64,000 nucleotides of DNA from JBEBSD01 sp040394475 (GTDB taxonomy: Bacteria; Bacteroidota; Bacteroidia; Cytophagales; Spirosomataceae), in the NCBI GenBank assembly GCA_040394475.1, contig JBEBSD010000025.1, positions 13,980 through 77,979 of the forward strand, written 5' to 3'. Shown one piece after another: positions 7,147 to 15,996 of this stretch. The translations under genes and the position numbers were made by a program. Below the pieces are notes generated by a model, which was not told the origin of the DNA, made no database searches, and saw only the letters and a list, made by a program, of their open reading frames with translations. Positions within the stretch are counted from its first letter, which is position 1. Each line of letters opens with the position of its first letter.

Positions 7147-9000
7147 CGCCACATTTTTTTCGATCCGCAGGTTCTCGATAATGTTTTTCTGCCTGTCGGG
7201 TGTATTTTTACCCATGTAATACGCAAGGATTTTCTGAATCGAATCTTCTTTGTCCAGGAAAATAGGTTCCAGGCGCATGTCTTCCCCGATAAATTTGCCA
7301 AATTCTTCCGGTGAAATTTCCCCCAGTCCTTTGAAACGGGTGATTTCCGGTTTGGCGCCGAGTTTGGAGACAGCTGTCTGCTTCTCCTGTTCGGAATAAC
7401 AATAGATGGTTTCCTTCTTGTTCCGGACCCTGAACAAAGGCGTTTCGAGAATAAACAAATGCCCGTTCCGGACCAGGTCCGGGAAAAATTGCAGGAAGAA
7501 AGTCATAATCAGTAACCGGATGTGCATGCCGTCGACGTCGGCATCGGTGGCAATCACGATGCGGTTATACCGCAGGTTTTCTATCCCGCCCTCAATATCC
7601 AGCGCATGCTGCAACAGGTTGAATTCTTCGTTTTCATAGACGATCTTTTTGGTAAGCCCGAAGCAGTTCAAGGGTTTCCCCCGCAAACTGAAAACCGCCT
7701 GTGTCTGCACATCGCGTGATTTGGTGATAGAGCCGCTGGCAGAGTCTCCTTCGGTAAGAAATAAGGTAGTGTCTTTATGCAGTTCGTTTTTTACATCCAG
7801 CAGATGCACCCGGCAATCGCGCAGTTTTTTGTTGTGAAGATTCGCTTTTTTCGCCCGTTCATTGGCCAGTTTCTTGACCCCTGCCAGCTCCTTTCGCTCC
7901 CGTTCCGATTGCTCGATCCGTTTCTTGATGGCATCCCTGGTTTCCGGATGCATGTGCAGAAAATTGTCGAGCTGCTCCTTGACAAAATCGTTCACAAAGG
8001 TTCGCACGGTAGGACTGCTGGGATCGGGTGCGATCGTACTGGAGCCCAGCTTGGTTTTGGTTTGCGACTCAAACACGGGTTCCTGGACCCGGATTGCGAC
8101 GGCGGCGACGATCGAAGAACGGATGTCTTCCGGTGCATAATCCTTGCCGAAATGCTCCCGGATGGCCCGCACGAATGCCTCCCGGAACGCCACCAGGTGG
8201 GTGCCTCCCTGTGTCGTAAACTGTCCGTTGACAAACGAATAATATTCTTCACCATACTGGTTGGCATGTGTGATGGCCAGCTCGATATCTTCTCCTTTCA
8301 GGTGAATAATCGGGTAGCGGATCGAATCCTCATCGGTTTTATTACGTAATAAATCGAGAAGCCCGTTTTGGGAAAAGTATTTCTGGCCGTTAAAATGGAT
8401 GGTCAGGCCGGCATTGAGGTAGCAATAATTCCAAATCATGTTCTGGAGGTATTGCGGAATATACCGGAAATGCTTGAAAATAGTGCCGTCAGGTTCAAAG
8501 GAGAGATACGTCCCGTTGCGTTGAGTGGTAGTCTCCTCGCCCGATTCCTGTGTGAGAACACCCTGGGAAAATTCGGCCCATTTTGTTTTGCCGTCCCGGA
8601 ACGCCTGTACCCTGAAATAGGTAGACAGCGCGTTGACGGCTTTGGCCCCCACACCGTTTAGCCCGACCGATTTCTGGAAGGCTCCCGAATCGTACTTGCC
8701 GCCGGTGTTGATCTTGGAAACGCAGTCGACTACCTTTCCAAGCGGAATGCCCCTGCCATAGTCCCGAACCTCCACTTTGTGCTCCGATATCTTCAAGTCA
8801 ATCGTTTTGCCGAACCCCATCATGTGTTCGTCAATGGAGTTGTCAACCACCTCTTTTACCAGGACATAAATGCCGTCGTCGATCGAAGCGCCGTCCCCTA
8901 ATTTTCCTATGTACATCCCCGGCCGGAGCCGGATATGTTCTTTCCAGTCCAGCGACCGGATACTGTCATCATCGTATTTTACGTTGGTAGTAATTGACAT
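7144..9000 (-). CDS. parE: DNA topoisomerase IV subunit B
   Basis: This is the ATPase subunit of type IIA topoisomerase, which decatenates chromosomes with ParC. The N-terminal GHKL ATPase shows RLRPGMYIG, the EVVDNSIDEH Mg-ATP glutamate/asparagine helix, DYGRGIP and GGKYDSGAFQKSVGLNGVGAKAVNAL. The Toprim domain shows LFLTEGDSASG and ATDADVDGMHIRLL, with metal-binding acidic residues. The C-terminus has the RFKGLGEISPEEFG motif. At about 619 residues with no gyrB-type long insert, and starting with the SIRSLDWKEHIR form common in Bacteroidota ParE, it is more likely ParE than GyrB. I start at ATG 9000; an in-frame ATG at 9024 is the alternative. No parC gene is visible downstream. Confidence 0.88.
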   Translation of the reverse strand: MSITTNVKYDDDSIRSLDWKEHIRLRPGMYIGKLGDGASIDDGIYVLVKEVVDNSIDEHMMGFGKTIDLKISEHKVEVRDYGRGIPLGKVVDCVSKINTGGKYDSGAFQKSVGLNGVGAKAVNALSTYFRVQAFRDGKTKWAEFSQGVLTQESGEETTTQRNGTYLSFEPDGTIFKHFRYIPQYLQNMIWNYCYLNAGLTIHFNGQKYFSQNGLLDLLRNKTDEDSIRYPIIHLKGEDIELAITHANQYGEEYYSFVNGQFTTQGGTHLVAFREAFVRAIREHFGKDYAPEDIRSSIVAAVAIRVQEPVFESQTKTKLGSSTIAPDPSSPTVRTFVNDFVKEQLDNFLHMHPETRDAIKKRIEQSERERKELAGVKKLANERAKKANLHNKKLRDCRVHLLDVKNELHKDTTLFLTEGDSASGSITKSRDVQTQAVFSLRGKPLNCFGLTKKIVYENEEFNLLQHALDIEGGIENLRYNRIVIATDADVDGMHIRLLIMTFFLQFFPDLVRNGHLFILETPLFRVRNKKETIYCYSEQEKQTAVSKLGAKPEITRFKGLGEISPEEFGKFIGEDMRLEPIFLDKEDSIQKILAYYMGKNTPDRQKNIIENLRIEKNVA

Positions 9001-9052
9001 CTTTACTTTAAATGGGTTTATCAATTTAAAAGGTTGCCTGTGTTTAAGCGTA

Positions 9053-9060
9053 CAAATGTA
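9053..9060 (-). promoter_or_regulatory. Candidate -7 element for parE
   Basis: Read on the minus strand this is TACATTTG, matching the Bacteroidota -7 consensus TAnnTTTG, 53 bases before the parE start. A second match, TATCTTTG, lies on the same strand at 9153-9160. I could not find a convincing -33 TTTG partner for either. The rest of the 249-base gap to the polysaccharide locus is AT-rich and shows no gene. Confidence 0.35.
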
Positions 9061-9249
9061 ATTTGAAGTCTCTTTCCACGAGAAAATATTGTAATCCTTT
9101 AAAAATAAGAAAAATCTAATTTACTTTGTCTGATAATTAATAAGCGATAATTCAAAGATACATTTATATTACTGGTTTATTAATTATAATTGAAGTTAAT
9201 CAGACATAGGTCCACTCTAATAATAGTAATAGCTACCTTGCACAATATT

Positions 9250-11691
9250 ATGCAATTAAAAGAAAAGTTTTCCCGGAATGTTGTCAGGTTACTGGTTATA
9301 TTAATTGGACTGGCTGCTACATGGGATGCTACGGGCCAGGTTACGCCAGCCCCTCCTGCAGGACAAGGAGGAGCCCCTGCAGGACAGGGGACGTTGCCCC
9401 CCGGCACTACTATACCCGGCAATCTGCCGGCCAACCAGGGGCAGCAGACCGGCGCTCCCAACCAACAGGGAACCGATGTAAAAGCCGAGCAGGCCGATAC
9501 GAATCAGAATAAATTAAAGCAGGATACCTCAAAGGTTCAAACGGAAGTGGATGCGGAGCGGCAGGAACTGCTGGAACGGATATTCGGGTATTCTCTTTTT
9601 TCAAAGGCGGTGTTTTCCCCGGTGCAGGAACAGATGATCGCAACGCCTATGGGCTATGCCATCGGCGTGGGGGACATTCTGGATGTCAGTGTCTACGGAG
9701 CCACCCAGCAGCCTTTTCCTAATCTCAAAGTCAACCGGGATGGCTTTATCAACTTGCCGCGTATCGGAAATGTGTACGTCAACGGGAAGTCGGTGGAGGA
9801 AGTCACTAAAATACTCATCGGCAAGCTCGCGCCCTATAACCCGAGTTTACTGGGCCAAGGGGGCTCTCCTCCCTTGTCGACCCTGAAAGTATCCCTGGCG
9901 GAGGTTCGGGGGGTGCAGGTGTATGTCACCGGGGAAGTAATGTATCCGGCATCGTATGAACTGAGTTCCCTGCATACTGCCTTCAATGCGCTGTACCTGG
10001 CAGGGGGGCCGAACGAGATCGGAACCTTCCGGGATGTGAAAGTCATCCGCGACAATGAGGTAGTTGCCCGCATAGATATTTATGATTACCTGGTTAACGG
10101 TGTGCTGAAAACCAATGTCCGGGTACAAGACAATGACAATATTTCGGTAGGATACCGGCTCAACCGGGTGGAACTCCTCGGCAGGGTGAAAAGACCCGGC
10201 CTGTTTGAAATGAAACCGGGAGAAACGTTGTCGGATTTGTTCCGGTTTGCCGGAGGATTTGAGGACGATGCGTATCAGGCCCATTTCAAAATCCTCCGTT
10301 TTACCTCCCGGGAGCGTAAAATTGTAGATGTAACGGAGGATGAAATCACCACTTTTGAACTGCAGAAAGGAGACGTGGTTACCGTGGAGCCGATTCTGGA
10401 CCGGTTTGAAAACATTGTCAGCATCGAAGGAGCGGTGATGCGTCCCGGTGATTATTCGCTGGAGCGGAACCATTCCTTAAGAACACTCCTGGAGTCTGCC
10501 CAAGGCCTTCGGGAAGATGCGTTCGCCGGCCGGGTCTATGTGAGCCGTACGCGCGACGACCAGACCATTGAAAACCTGTCGCTGAACCTGACGAACATCC
10601 TGAGCGGCGACATACCCGACCTGGAACTGATACGGTTGGATGTGGTGACTATCCCGTCCCGTTTCGACATGACAGAGCCGGCCGTGGTCACCATTACGGG
10701 AGAGGTAAACAATACAAAATTCGGGGAAAATGATGGAAAATTCCCCTACGTGGCGAATATGACGCTGGAAGACCTGATTCTGAAAGCCGATGGCCTGCGG
10801 GAGTCGGCGGATATTAAGAACATACAGGTTACCCGCCGTAAAAGAGATGTGGAGGCGAAGTTCGCCGATGCACAGATTGCAGAAGTATTTAATGTTAGCC
10901 TGGGGCGGGATTTGTCGATAGGGGGCAGTGAAAGCGGGTTGATTCTCCACCCGTTCGACGAGGTACTGATCCGGAAATCTCCGTCGTACCAGGAACAGAA
11001 ATACGTCCGGATTGAGGGGGACGGGATTCTCCGCGCCGGGGCGTATCCCATTCTGAACCGGAACGACAAAATCAGTGATATTGTCGCCAGGGCGGGAGGG
11101 CTGACTGAACTCGCCTATTTACCTGGAGCGACGCTGATCCGGACCACTATCCGGGAAGATATTGATTTACAGGAAGCCGATGAGGCCAAGAAAGCGCTTA
11201 ATCAGGATCTGATGATCGGTTCGTCCAACGCCAAAGAGGATCAGACCGTGGAGGAAAACATCGGGATCAAGATGGAAAAGCTGCTCAGGAACAGGGGATC
11301 GAAGGACGACCTGATCGTGCAGGAAAACGATGTGATACGCATCCCCAAGCGGCTGGAGACGGTACAGGTGGCAGGGGAAGTTCTTTACCCGACCACTGTC
11401 AAGTACAATGACGGGATGACATTTCTGGATTTTGTTTCCCAATCGGGAGGATTTACCAAACAATCGATGCGGGGAAGTTCCTGGATCAAGTATCCGAACG
11501 GTTCGGTGGACAGGACCCGCAGGTTCCTGGTGTTCAATATTTATCCCAGGGTAGAACCGGGAGCCGAAATCGTGGTACCGGTGAAGGGCGGTACTGAAGT
11601 TTCTCCGTTGCAATTGCTTAATATCGGTATCCAGGTGTCGTCTACATTAATGACGTTGATCCTTTCTGTTTTGGCGTTCCGTAGATTGTAA
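9250..11691 (+). CDS. SLBB-domain polysaccharide export protein (Wza-like)
   Basis: This is a large (813-residue) secreted export protein that probably forms or gates the outer-membrane channel for the glycan made by the following genes. A signal peptide (residues 1-30, ending ATGQ) precedes a low-complexity linker rich in P, G and Q (PPAGQGGAPAGQG). A Poly_export domain follows (IGVGDILDVSVYG ... VNRDGFINLPRIGNVYVNG), then at least five SLBB-like repeats recognisable by VxGEV or VxRPGxY starts. A hydrophobic C-terminal helix (residues about 790-808) is present. It is about twice as long as E. coli Wza, as is usual for multi-SLBB proteins of Bacteroidota. I start at ATG 9250 rather than TTG 9190 because only the ATG gives a normal signal peptide. 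Confidence 0.9.
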   Translation: MQLKEKFSRNVVRLLVILIGLAATWDATGQVTPAPPAGQGGAPAGQGTLPPGTTIPGNLPANQGQQTGAPNQQGTDVKAEQADTNQNKLKQDTSKVQTEVDAERQELLERIFGYSLFSKAVFSPVQEQMIATPMGYAIGVGDILDVSVYGATQQPFPNLKVNRDGFINLPRIGNVYVNGKSVEEVTKILIGKLAPYNPSLLGQGGSPPLSTLKVSLAEVRGVQVYVTGEVMYPASYELSSLHTAFNALYLAGGPNEIGTFRDVKVIRDNEVVARIDIYDYLVNGVLKTNVRVQDNDNISVGYRLNRVELLGRVKRPGLFEMKPGETLSDLFRFAGGFEDDAYQAHFKILRFTSRERKIVDVTEDEITTFELQKGDVVTVEPILDRFENIVSIEGAVMRPGDYSLERNHSLRTLLESAQGLREDAFAGRVYVSRTRDDQTIENLSLNLTNILSGDIPDLELIRLDVVTIPSRFDMTEPAVVTITGEVNNTKFGENDGKFPYVANMTLEDLILKADGLRESADIKNIQVTRRKRDVEAKFADAQIAEVFNVSLGRDLSIGGSESGLILHPFDEVLIRKSPSYQEQKYVRIEGDGILRAGAYPILNRNDKISDIVARAGGLTELAYLPGATLIRTTIREDIDLQEADEAKKALNQDLMIGSSNAKEDQTVEENIGIKMEKLLRNRGSKDDLIVQENDVIRIPKRLETVQVAGEVLYPTTVKYNDGMTFLDFVSQSGGFTKQSMRGSSWIKYPNGSVDRTRRFLVFNIYPRVEPGAEIVVPVKGGTEVSPLQLLNIGIQVSSTLMTLILSVLAFRRL

Positions 11692-11703
11692 TTATAAACT
11701 GTA

Positions 11704-12783
11704 ATGTCAAATATTTCCCCACAAGTTTCGGACGATCAGTTTACACTGAAAGACGTAATGGCCAGCTTAATCGTAGCAAGGAATGCAATGCTGCGAAACT
11801 GGAAATACGTGCTGCTTTTTACAGTTCTTGGTTTCGGGATAGGCTGGGCGCTGGATTTCTTTATGAAAAAGCCCCCATCCTATGAGGCCGAGGTAACCTT
11901 TAACCTGGGCAGTGCGGGCAGCAGTACCGGGGGCGGGTTCCCGTCCGGGCTGGGGAGTTTGTTTGGAATGGGCGGCGGCGGAGACGCCAATATCTTTACA
12001 GGAGAGAACTTTTTTATCTGGGTAAAATCAGGTCCCGTATTGGAGCGTGCGCTTTTGAAGGAAGTGGAGATCAACGGACAGAAAGTGCTGATGGCCAATT
12101 TTTATATTGATTCCAGCGGCATTAAAGAAGATCGTTGGGAGAAGCAAACCAACTGGCATGATTTTCAGTTTAAATCGGCGCTTGTCGACAGCTTTAGCCT
12201 GGAAGAGCGCCGGGTCATGAACGACCTGATCATGGATGCCGCGGAAAAGACGATTATTGATGAGCCGAACCGGAAATCATCTTTTATGAGGCTGGCCGTT
12301 ACGACCATTAATGAAAACCTGTCGAGGGCCTGGGCCAACATCCTGCTGGAAACGGTGGATGAATTTTATTCGGAAATACAAACCACTAAAACCCGCAGGA
12401 CCCTGCGCCTGCTGGAAAACCGGGTCGATTCACTGGCGAAAATACTGTCCGGATCTGAAAGCAAACTGGCGTATGCCACCGATTATAGTACCATTGCGGT
12501 GAACCCGGAGGTGGGAATGCGTGTGAAACAGCTGACCCGGAACAGTGAGTTTATCCAGCAGCTTTATCTGGAAGCGCTGGGAGGCGTGGAGCAAACGCGG
12601 GTGTCGCTGGTAAGGGAGGCGCCGTTGTTTACCATTATAGAACCCATCAAACGACCGCTTGATTTAAAGCTGGACATGGGGCAGAAGAAAAAAATAGGAT
12701 TGCTGATAGGATTCATGATATCCTTAATTTTTATCTATCTAAAAACTTCTTACGACGCCGCTATGGCTGAAAGGAAGCAATAA
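11704..12783 (+). CDS. Wzz-like chain-length determinant protein
   Basis: This is an inner-membrane polysaccharide co-polymerase. A first transmembrane helix lies near residues 37-55 (YVLLFTVLGFGIGWALDFF), a periplasmic helical region carries a Gly/Ser-rich stretch (SGLGSLFGMGGGGD), and a second helix lies near residues 335-350 before a short cytoplasmic tail. The conserved proline-containing region before helix 2 (IIEPIKRPLDLKLDMGQKKK) is typical of Wzz/Wzc N-terminal domains. There is no tyrosine-kinase domain, so it is a kinase-less form. It begins 12 bases after the export protein and its TAA overlaps the ATG of the permease gene, showing co-transcription. Confidence 0.85.
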   Translation: MSNISPQVSDDQFTLKDVMASLIVARNAMLRNWKYVLLFTVLGFGIGWALDFFMKKPPSYEAEVTFNLGSAGSSTGGGFPSGLGSLFGMGGGGDANIFTGENFFIWVKSGPVLERALLKEVEINGQKVLMANFYIDSSGIKEDRWEKQTNWHDFQFKSALVDSFSLEERRVMNDLIMDAAEKTIIDEPNRKSSFMRLAVTTINENLSRAWANILLETVDEFYSEIQTTKTRRTLRLLENRVDSLAKILSGSESKLAYATDYSTIAVNPEVGMRVKQLTRNSEFIQQLYLEALGGVEQTRVSLVREAPLFTIIEPIKRPLDLKLDMGQKKKIGLLIGFMISLIFIYLKTSYDAAMAERKQ

Positions 12784-13622
12784 TGCAAATGGGGAAAACG
12801 GTTATTATTAAATCGGATGGTGGGGAAAAGGAGTATTGGATGGATCTTTGGAGACATCGGCAGCTCCTGTGGATTTTATCGAAACGGGATATCTCGGTCC
12901 GCTATAAACAAACGGTCCTGGGGGTCGCCTGGAGTGTGATCCGGCCGCTGGCAACCATGATCGTCATGACATTTGCATTCAGTGTGGTGGCCAAATTGAA
13001 GGGCGACGTGGGTATTCCGTATCCATTGATGGTCCTGGGAGGCATTACGATCTGGACGTTTTTTTCCAATACCTTTACACAAATCAGCAATAGCATTGTG
13101 ATCAATTCCAACCTGGTGGCGAAAGTGTATTTCCCCCGGCTGATCATGCCCCTGAGCGCCGTTTCGGTAGGGTTTGTGGATTTTCTGATCACTTTTTCCC
13201 TTTTTCTCCTGATCAGCATCGGTTATTACAACTACTGGCCCGGTACCAATCTTGTGTATCTGCCTTTTTTTATTTTACTTACGTTCGTTACGTCACTGAG
13301 TTTCGGATTGTTTTTTGCAGCAGTGAATGTACGCTTCCGGGATATCGGACAATTGATTCCGTTTCTGGTGCAGGTAGGCTTTTATGCCTGCCCCATCGCC
13401 TACAGCAGTTCACAGCTCGGAATGGATTCCCGGTGGTACCAGTATTACATCATGAACCCTTTGGTAAGCCTAATAGACGGGTTCCGGTGGTGTATGTTGG
13501 GTGATAATGCATTCTTTGATCCGCAAAGTTTATACAGTACGATTATTGTTTCCGGCATTGCCATGTGCGTGTCTATTGTCTATTTCCGGAAAAAAGAGAG
13601 TTCGTTTGTTGATCATATTTGA
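12783..13622 (+). CDS. wzm: ABC-2 type polysaccharide export permease
   Basis: This is the membrane subunit of the ABC exporter that moves lipid-linked glycan across the inner membrane. It has an N-terminal amphipathic DLWRHRQLLWILSKRDISVRYKQTVLG segment (split here only by prose; it is continuous in the protein), then six hydrophobic segments, a VNVRFRDI loop and a QVGFYACPIAY motif, all typical of Wzm/TagG/KpsM-like ABC2 permeases. The start codon shares a base with the previous stop; a second ATG two codons later is equally possible. The ATPase partner follows 20 bases downstream. Confidence 0.92.
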   Translation: MQMGKTVIIKSDGGEKEYWMDLWRHRQLLWILSKRDISVRYKQTVLGVAWSVIRPLATMIVMTFAFSVVAKLKGDVGIPYPLMVLGGITIWTFFSNTFTQISNSIVINSNLVAKVYFPRLIMPLSAVSVGFVDFLITFSLFLLISIGYYNYWPGTNLVYLPFFILLTFVTSLSFGLFFAAVNVRFRDIGQLIPFLVQVGFYACPIAYSSSQLGMDSRWYQYYIMNPLVSLIDGFRWCMLGDNAFFDPQSLYSTIIVSGIAMCVSIVYFRKKESSFVDHI

Positions 13623-13642
13623 GTGGGATAAGCAATTGAATA

Positions 13643-14902
13643 ATGCCGGTAATTACAGCAGAAAATATTAGCAAAAAGTACGTCATTGACCATAAGCGGT
13701 CAAAAGGGGGAAGCAGCGTACGGGATTGGTTTTCGGAACAGATGGAAAATCTGTTCCGGAGGAATAACGGGCAGGCTGACTTTAACGATAAGGAAGATTT
13801 CTGGGCCCTTCAGGATGTAAGTTTCGAAATCAAACAAGGGGAGCGGGTTGGTATTGTAGGGCATAACGGCGCCGGGAAATCGACCATGCTGAAAATTTTG
13901 AGCCGTATTACCAAGCCTACTACCGGGAAAGTGGCCATCCGCGGCCGTGTGGCCAGCCTGCTGGAGGTGGGAACGGGTTTCCATCCGGAACTGACCGGGA
14001 GGGAAAATATTTATCTGAACGGCGCCGTTCTGGGAATGACCCGCACCGAGATAAAGAATTCTTTTGATGCCATTGTCGATTTTGCCGGGGTGGAACGTTT
14101 TCTGGATACACCGGTGAAAAGGTATTCTTCCGGGATGTACGTACGGCTGGGCTTTGCCATTGCAGCCCATCTCGAACCGGAGATCCTCATTATCGATGAA
14201 GTGCTTGCCGTAGGAGATGCCGAGTTCCAGAAGAAAAGCCTGGGAAAGATGAGGGATGTCTCGGAAAGTGGCCGGACCATTATTTTTGTCAGCCACAACC
14301 TGACCGCGGTACAGGCATTGTGCAACAGGGCATTCTATTTTGAAAAAGGGCGCCTGATGGATGAAGGAGATACGACGCATATCGTGTCTACCTACCTCAG
14401 CAGGGTCTCTAAAACCAGTCTGGAACACGTTTGGGATGATATTTCAAAGGCGCCCGGTAATGAAAGGGTGCGCCTGAAAAGTCTCCGGCTGCTTCCGGAT
14501 TATATCGGGGAGCTCCGCCATATCGACGTGCGCACCTCCATGAAAGTAAGCTGTGAGTTCTGGAACCTGGAAGATACGGCTGTTTTGAACCTGAGTTTGC
14601 ATTTGTATGCCTATACGGGGGAATGTATTTTCAACGTCGGGACACAGGCACAGGAGTTTTCGAAGGGAATTATTGAAGCAACATGTGAAATTCCCGGCTA
14701 TTTCCTGAATGATGGCTCGTATGTGATCTCGCTGATGATTGTGAAGAACACCAGTGAGGTAGTGTACAACCAGGAGGAAGCGATTGCTTTCGATATCCAG
14801 GACTACCGGGAAGGTGTTACCTGGTATGGGAAATGGCCCGGGTATATCCGTCCGCAACTTAATTTCTCTATCTCCCAAACCGAACCCGTAGTGAATGATT
14901 AA
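13643..14902 (+). CDS. wzt: Polysaccharide ABC exporter ATPase with C-terminal glycan-binding domain
   Basis: This is the nucleotide-binding subunit of the exporter. Walker A is GHNGAGKST (residues 73-81), the signature is near YSSGM (about 160) and Walker B is ILIIDEVLAVGD, followed by the switch histidine in FVSHN. Unlike a minimal NBD, the protein continues for about 140 residues (from about 280) as a beta-rich domain. This matches Wzt_C domains, which recognise the non-reducing end of a finished O-antigen and couple chain termination to export. A basic insert precedes the core (residues 15-50), as in TagH/RfbE-type proteins. The stop overlaps the aminotransferase start by 8 bases. A Wzt_C-type tail implies a defined or capped glycan end (family knowledge). 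Confidence 0.92.
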   Translation: MPVITAENISKKYVIDHKRSKGGSSVRDWFSEQMENLFRRNNGQADFNDKEDFWALQDVSFEIKQGERVGIVGHNGAGKSTMLKILSRITKPTTGKVAIRGRVASLLEVGTGFHPELTGRENIYLNGAVLGMTRTEIKNSFDAIVDFAGVERFLDTPVKRYSSGMYVRLGFAIAAHLEPEILIIDEVLAVGDAEFQKKSLGKMRDVSESGRTIIFVSHNLTAVQALCNRAFYFEKGRLMDEGDTTHIVSTYLSRVSKTSLEHVWDDISKAPGNERVRLKSLRLLPDYIGELRHIDVRTSMKVSCEFWNLEDTAVLNLSLHLYAYTGECIFNVGTQAQEFSKGIIEATCEIPGYFLNDGSYVISLMIVKNTSEVVYNQEEAIAFDIQDYREGVTWYGKWPGYIRPQLNFSISQTEPVVND

Positions 14903-15986
14903 TGTGACCAAGTCTTTCCTTCCGGAGAAGGAAGCGTATATCAGGTATGTGAACGAGATCTGGGAGCGGGGACACCTGACGAATAATGGCCCGCTGTTAC
15001 AGCAACTGGAACAGGAACTGATGCAGTACCTGGGTGCCGAGCATCTTTATTACTGCAGTAATGGAACGGTCGTCTTGCAAATTGCACTCAAGGCTTTCAA
15101 AATTAAAGGGGATGTCATCACGACTCCGTTTTCGTATTGTGCCACTACCAATGCAATTCTCTGGGAAAACTGTAACCCGGTTTTCGTGGATATTGATCCG
15201 GAAACCCTCAATATAGACCCCGAAAAGCTGGAAGAAGCCATCACGCCGGCAACACAGGCAATCCTGGCGACACATGTGTATGGCAATCCGTGTGACGTGG
15301 AGCGGATTGCGGCAATTGCCCGTAAGCATCAGCTGATCGTCATTTACGATGCCGCGCATGCATTTGGTGTGACGTATAAGGGGAAATCGCTGCTGCGGTA
15401 CGGCGACGTGGCCACCTGCAGCTTTCATGCCACCAAGGTTTTTCATAGTATCGAAGGCGGAGCGCTGATTTCCAATCACCCGGAGCTGCATAACGAGTTC
15501 CAGCTGCTGCGCGCCTTCGGACACCGGGGCGATGAGGAATATCATTATGCGGGTATTAATGGTAAAAATTCGGAATTTCATGCGGCTATGGGGTTGTGCA
15601 ACCTTCCGCACGTCCCGGATATTATTGCCTCCCGAAAGGAGGTTTTTAACGGATATGACGAAGTGCTCGACTGGAACTTTTTGACAAAGCCGAAGATCCG
15701 GGAGGGAGTGGACTATAATTATGCCTATTATCCGGTTTTGCTGGAATCGGAGAGGGTCCTGAAAGCGGTACAAACAGCATTGCTGGCAAATGATATCGGC
15801 GCACGCCGGTACTTTTATCCGTCGCTGAACACCCTTCCCTTTGTGCCGGGCCGGTTCTCCTGCCCGGTGTCGGAAGACGTGTCGGCACGTGTCCTGGCAC
15901 TTCCCCTTTATGTCGGGCTACCGGAATCGGATGTGGCGCGTATTTCAACAATTATAAATGATACGGTACATAAAGGAACCGTTTAA
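14895..15986 (+). CDS. DegT/DnrJ/EryC1/StrS sugar aminotransferase
   Basis: This PLP-dependent enzyme transfers an amino group to a keto nucleotide sugar. The fold-type I core shows LTNNGPLLQQLEQEL and YYCSNGTVVLQIALKA near the N-terminus, the cofactor-binding aspartate in IYDAAHAFG, and the Schiff-base lysine in CSFHATKVFHSIEGGAL. The length of 363 residues is normal. The sequence resembles enzymes making 4-amino-4,6-dideoxy or 3-amino sugars, but the exact substrate is not resolvable by eye. WbqC and a NeuD-type acyltransferase follow closely, which suggests production of an N-acylated amino sugar for the surface glycan (inference). Confidence 0.88.
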   Translation: MINVTKSFLPEKEAYIRYVNEIWERGHLTNNGPLLQQLEQELMQYLGAEHLYYCSNGTVVLQIALKAFKIKGDVITTPFSYCATTNAILWENCNPVFVDIDPETLNIDPEKLEEAITPATQAILATHVYGNPCDVERIAAIARKHQLIVIYDAAHAFGVTYKGKSLLRYGDVATCSFHATKVFHSIEGGALISNHPELHNEFQLLRAFGHRGDEEYHYAGINGKNSEFHAAMGLCNLPHVPDIIASRKEVFNGYDEVLDWNFLTKPKIREGVDYNYAYYPVLLESERVLKAVQTALLANDIGARRYFYPSLNTLPFVPGRFSCPVSEDVSARVLALPLYVGLPESDVARISTIINDTVHKGTV

Positions 15987-15996
15987 ATGAGACTTC

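Noticed and set aside
9001..9249. tRNA or small RNA in the AT-rich gap before the polysaccharide locus
   Set aside because: No cloverleaf arms, CCA end or strong stem seen; only candidate promoter elements.
13700..14428. Open frame of 242 codons antisense to the ABC ATPase
   Set aside because: Complement of conserved Walker and signature motifs; His/Pro/Gln-rich shadow sequence.
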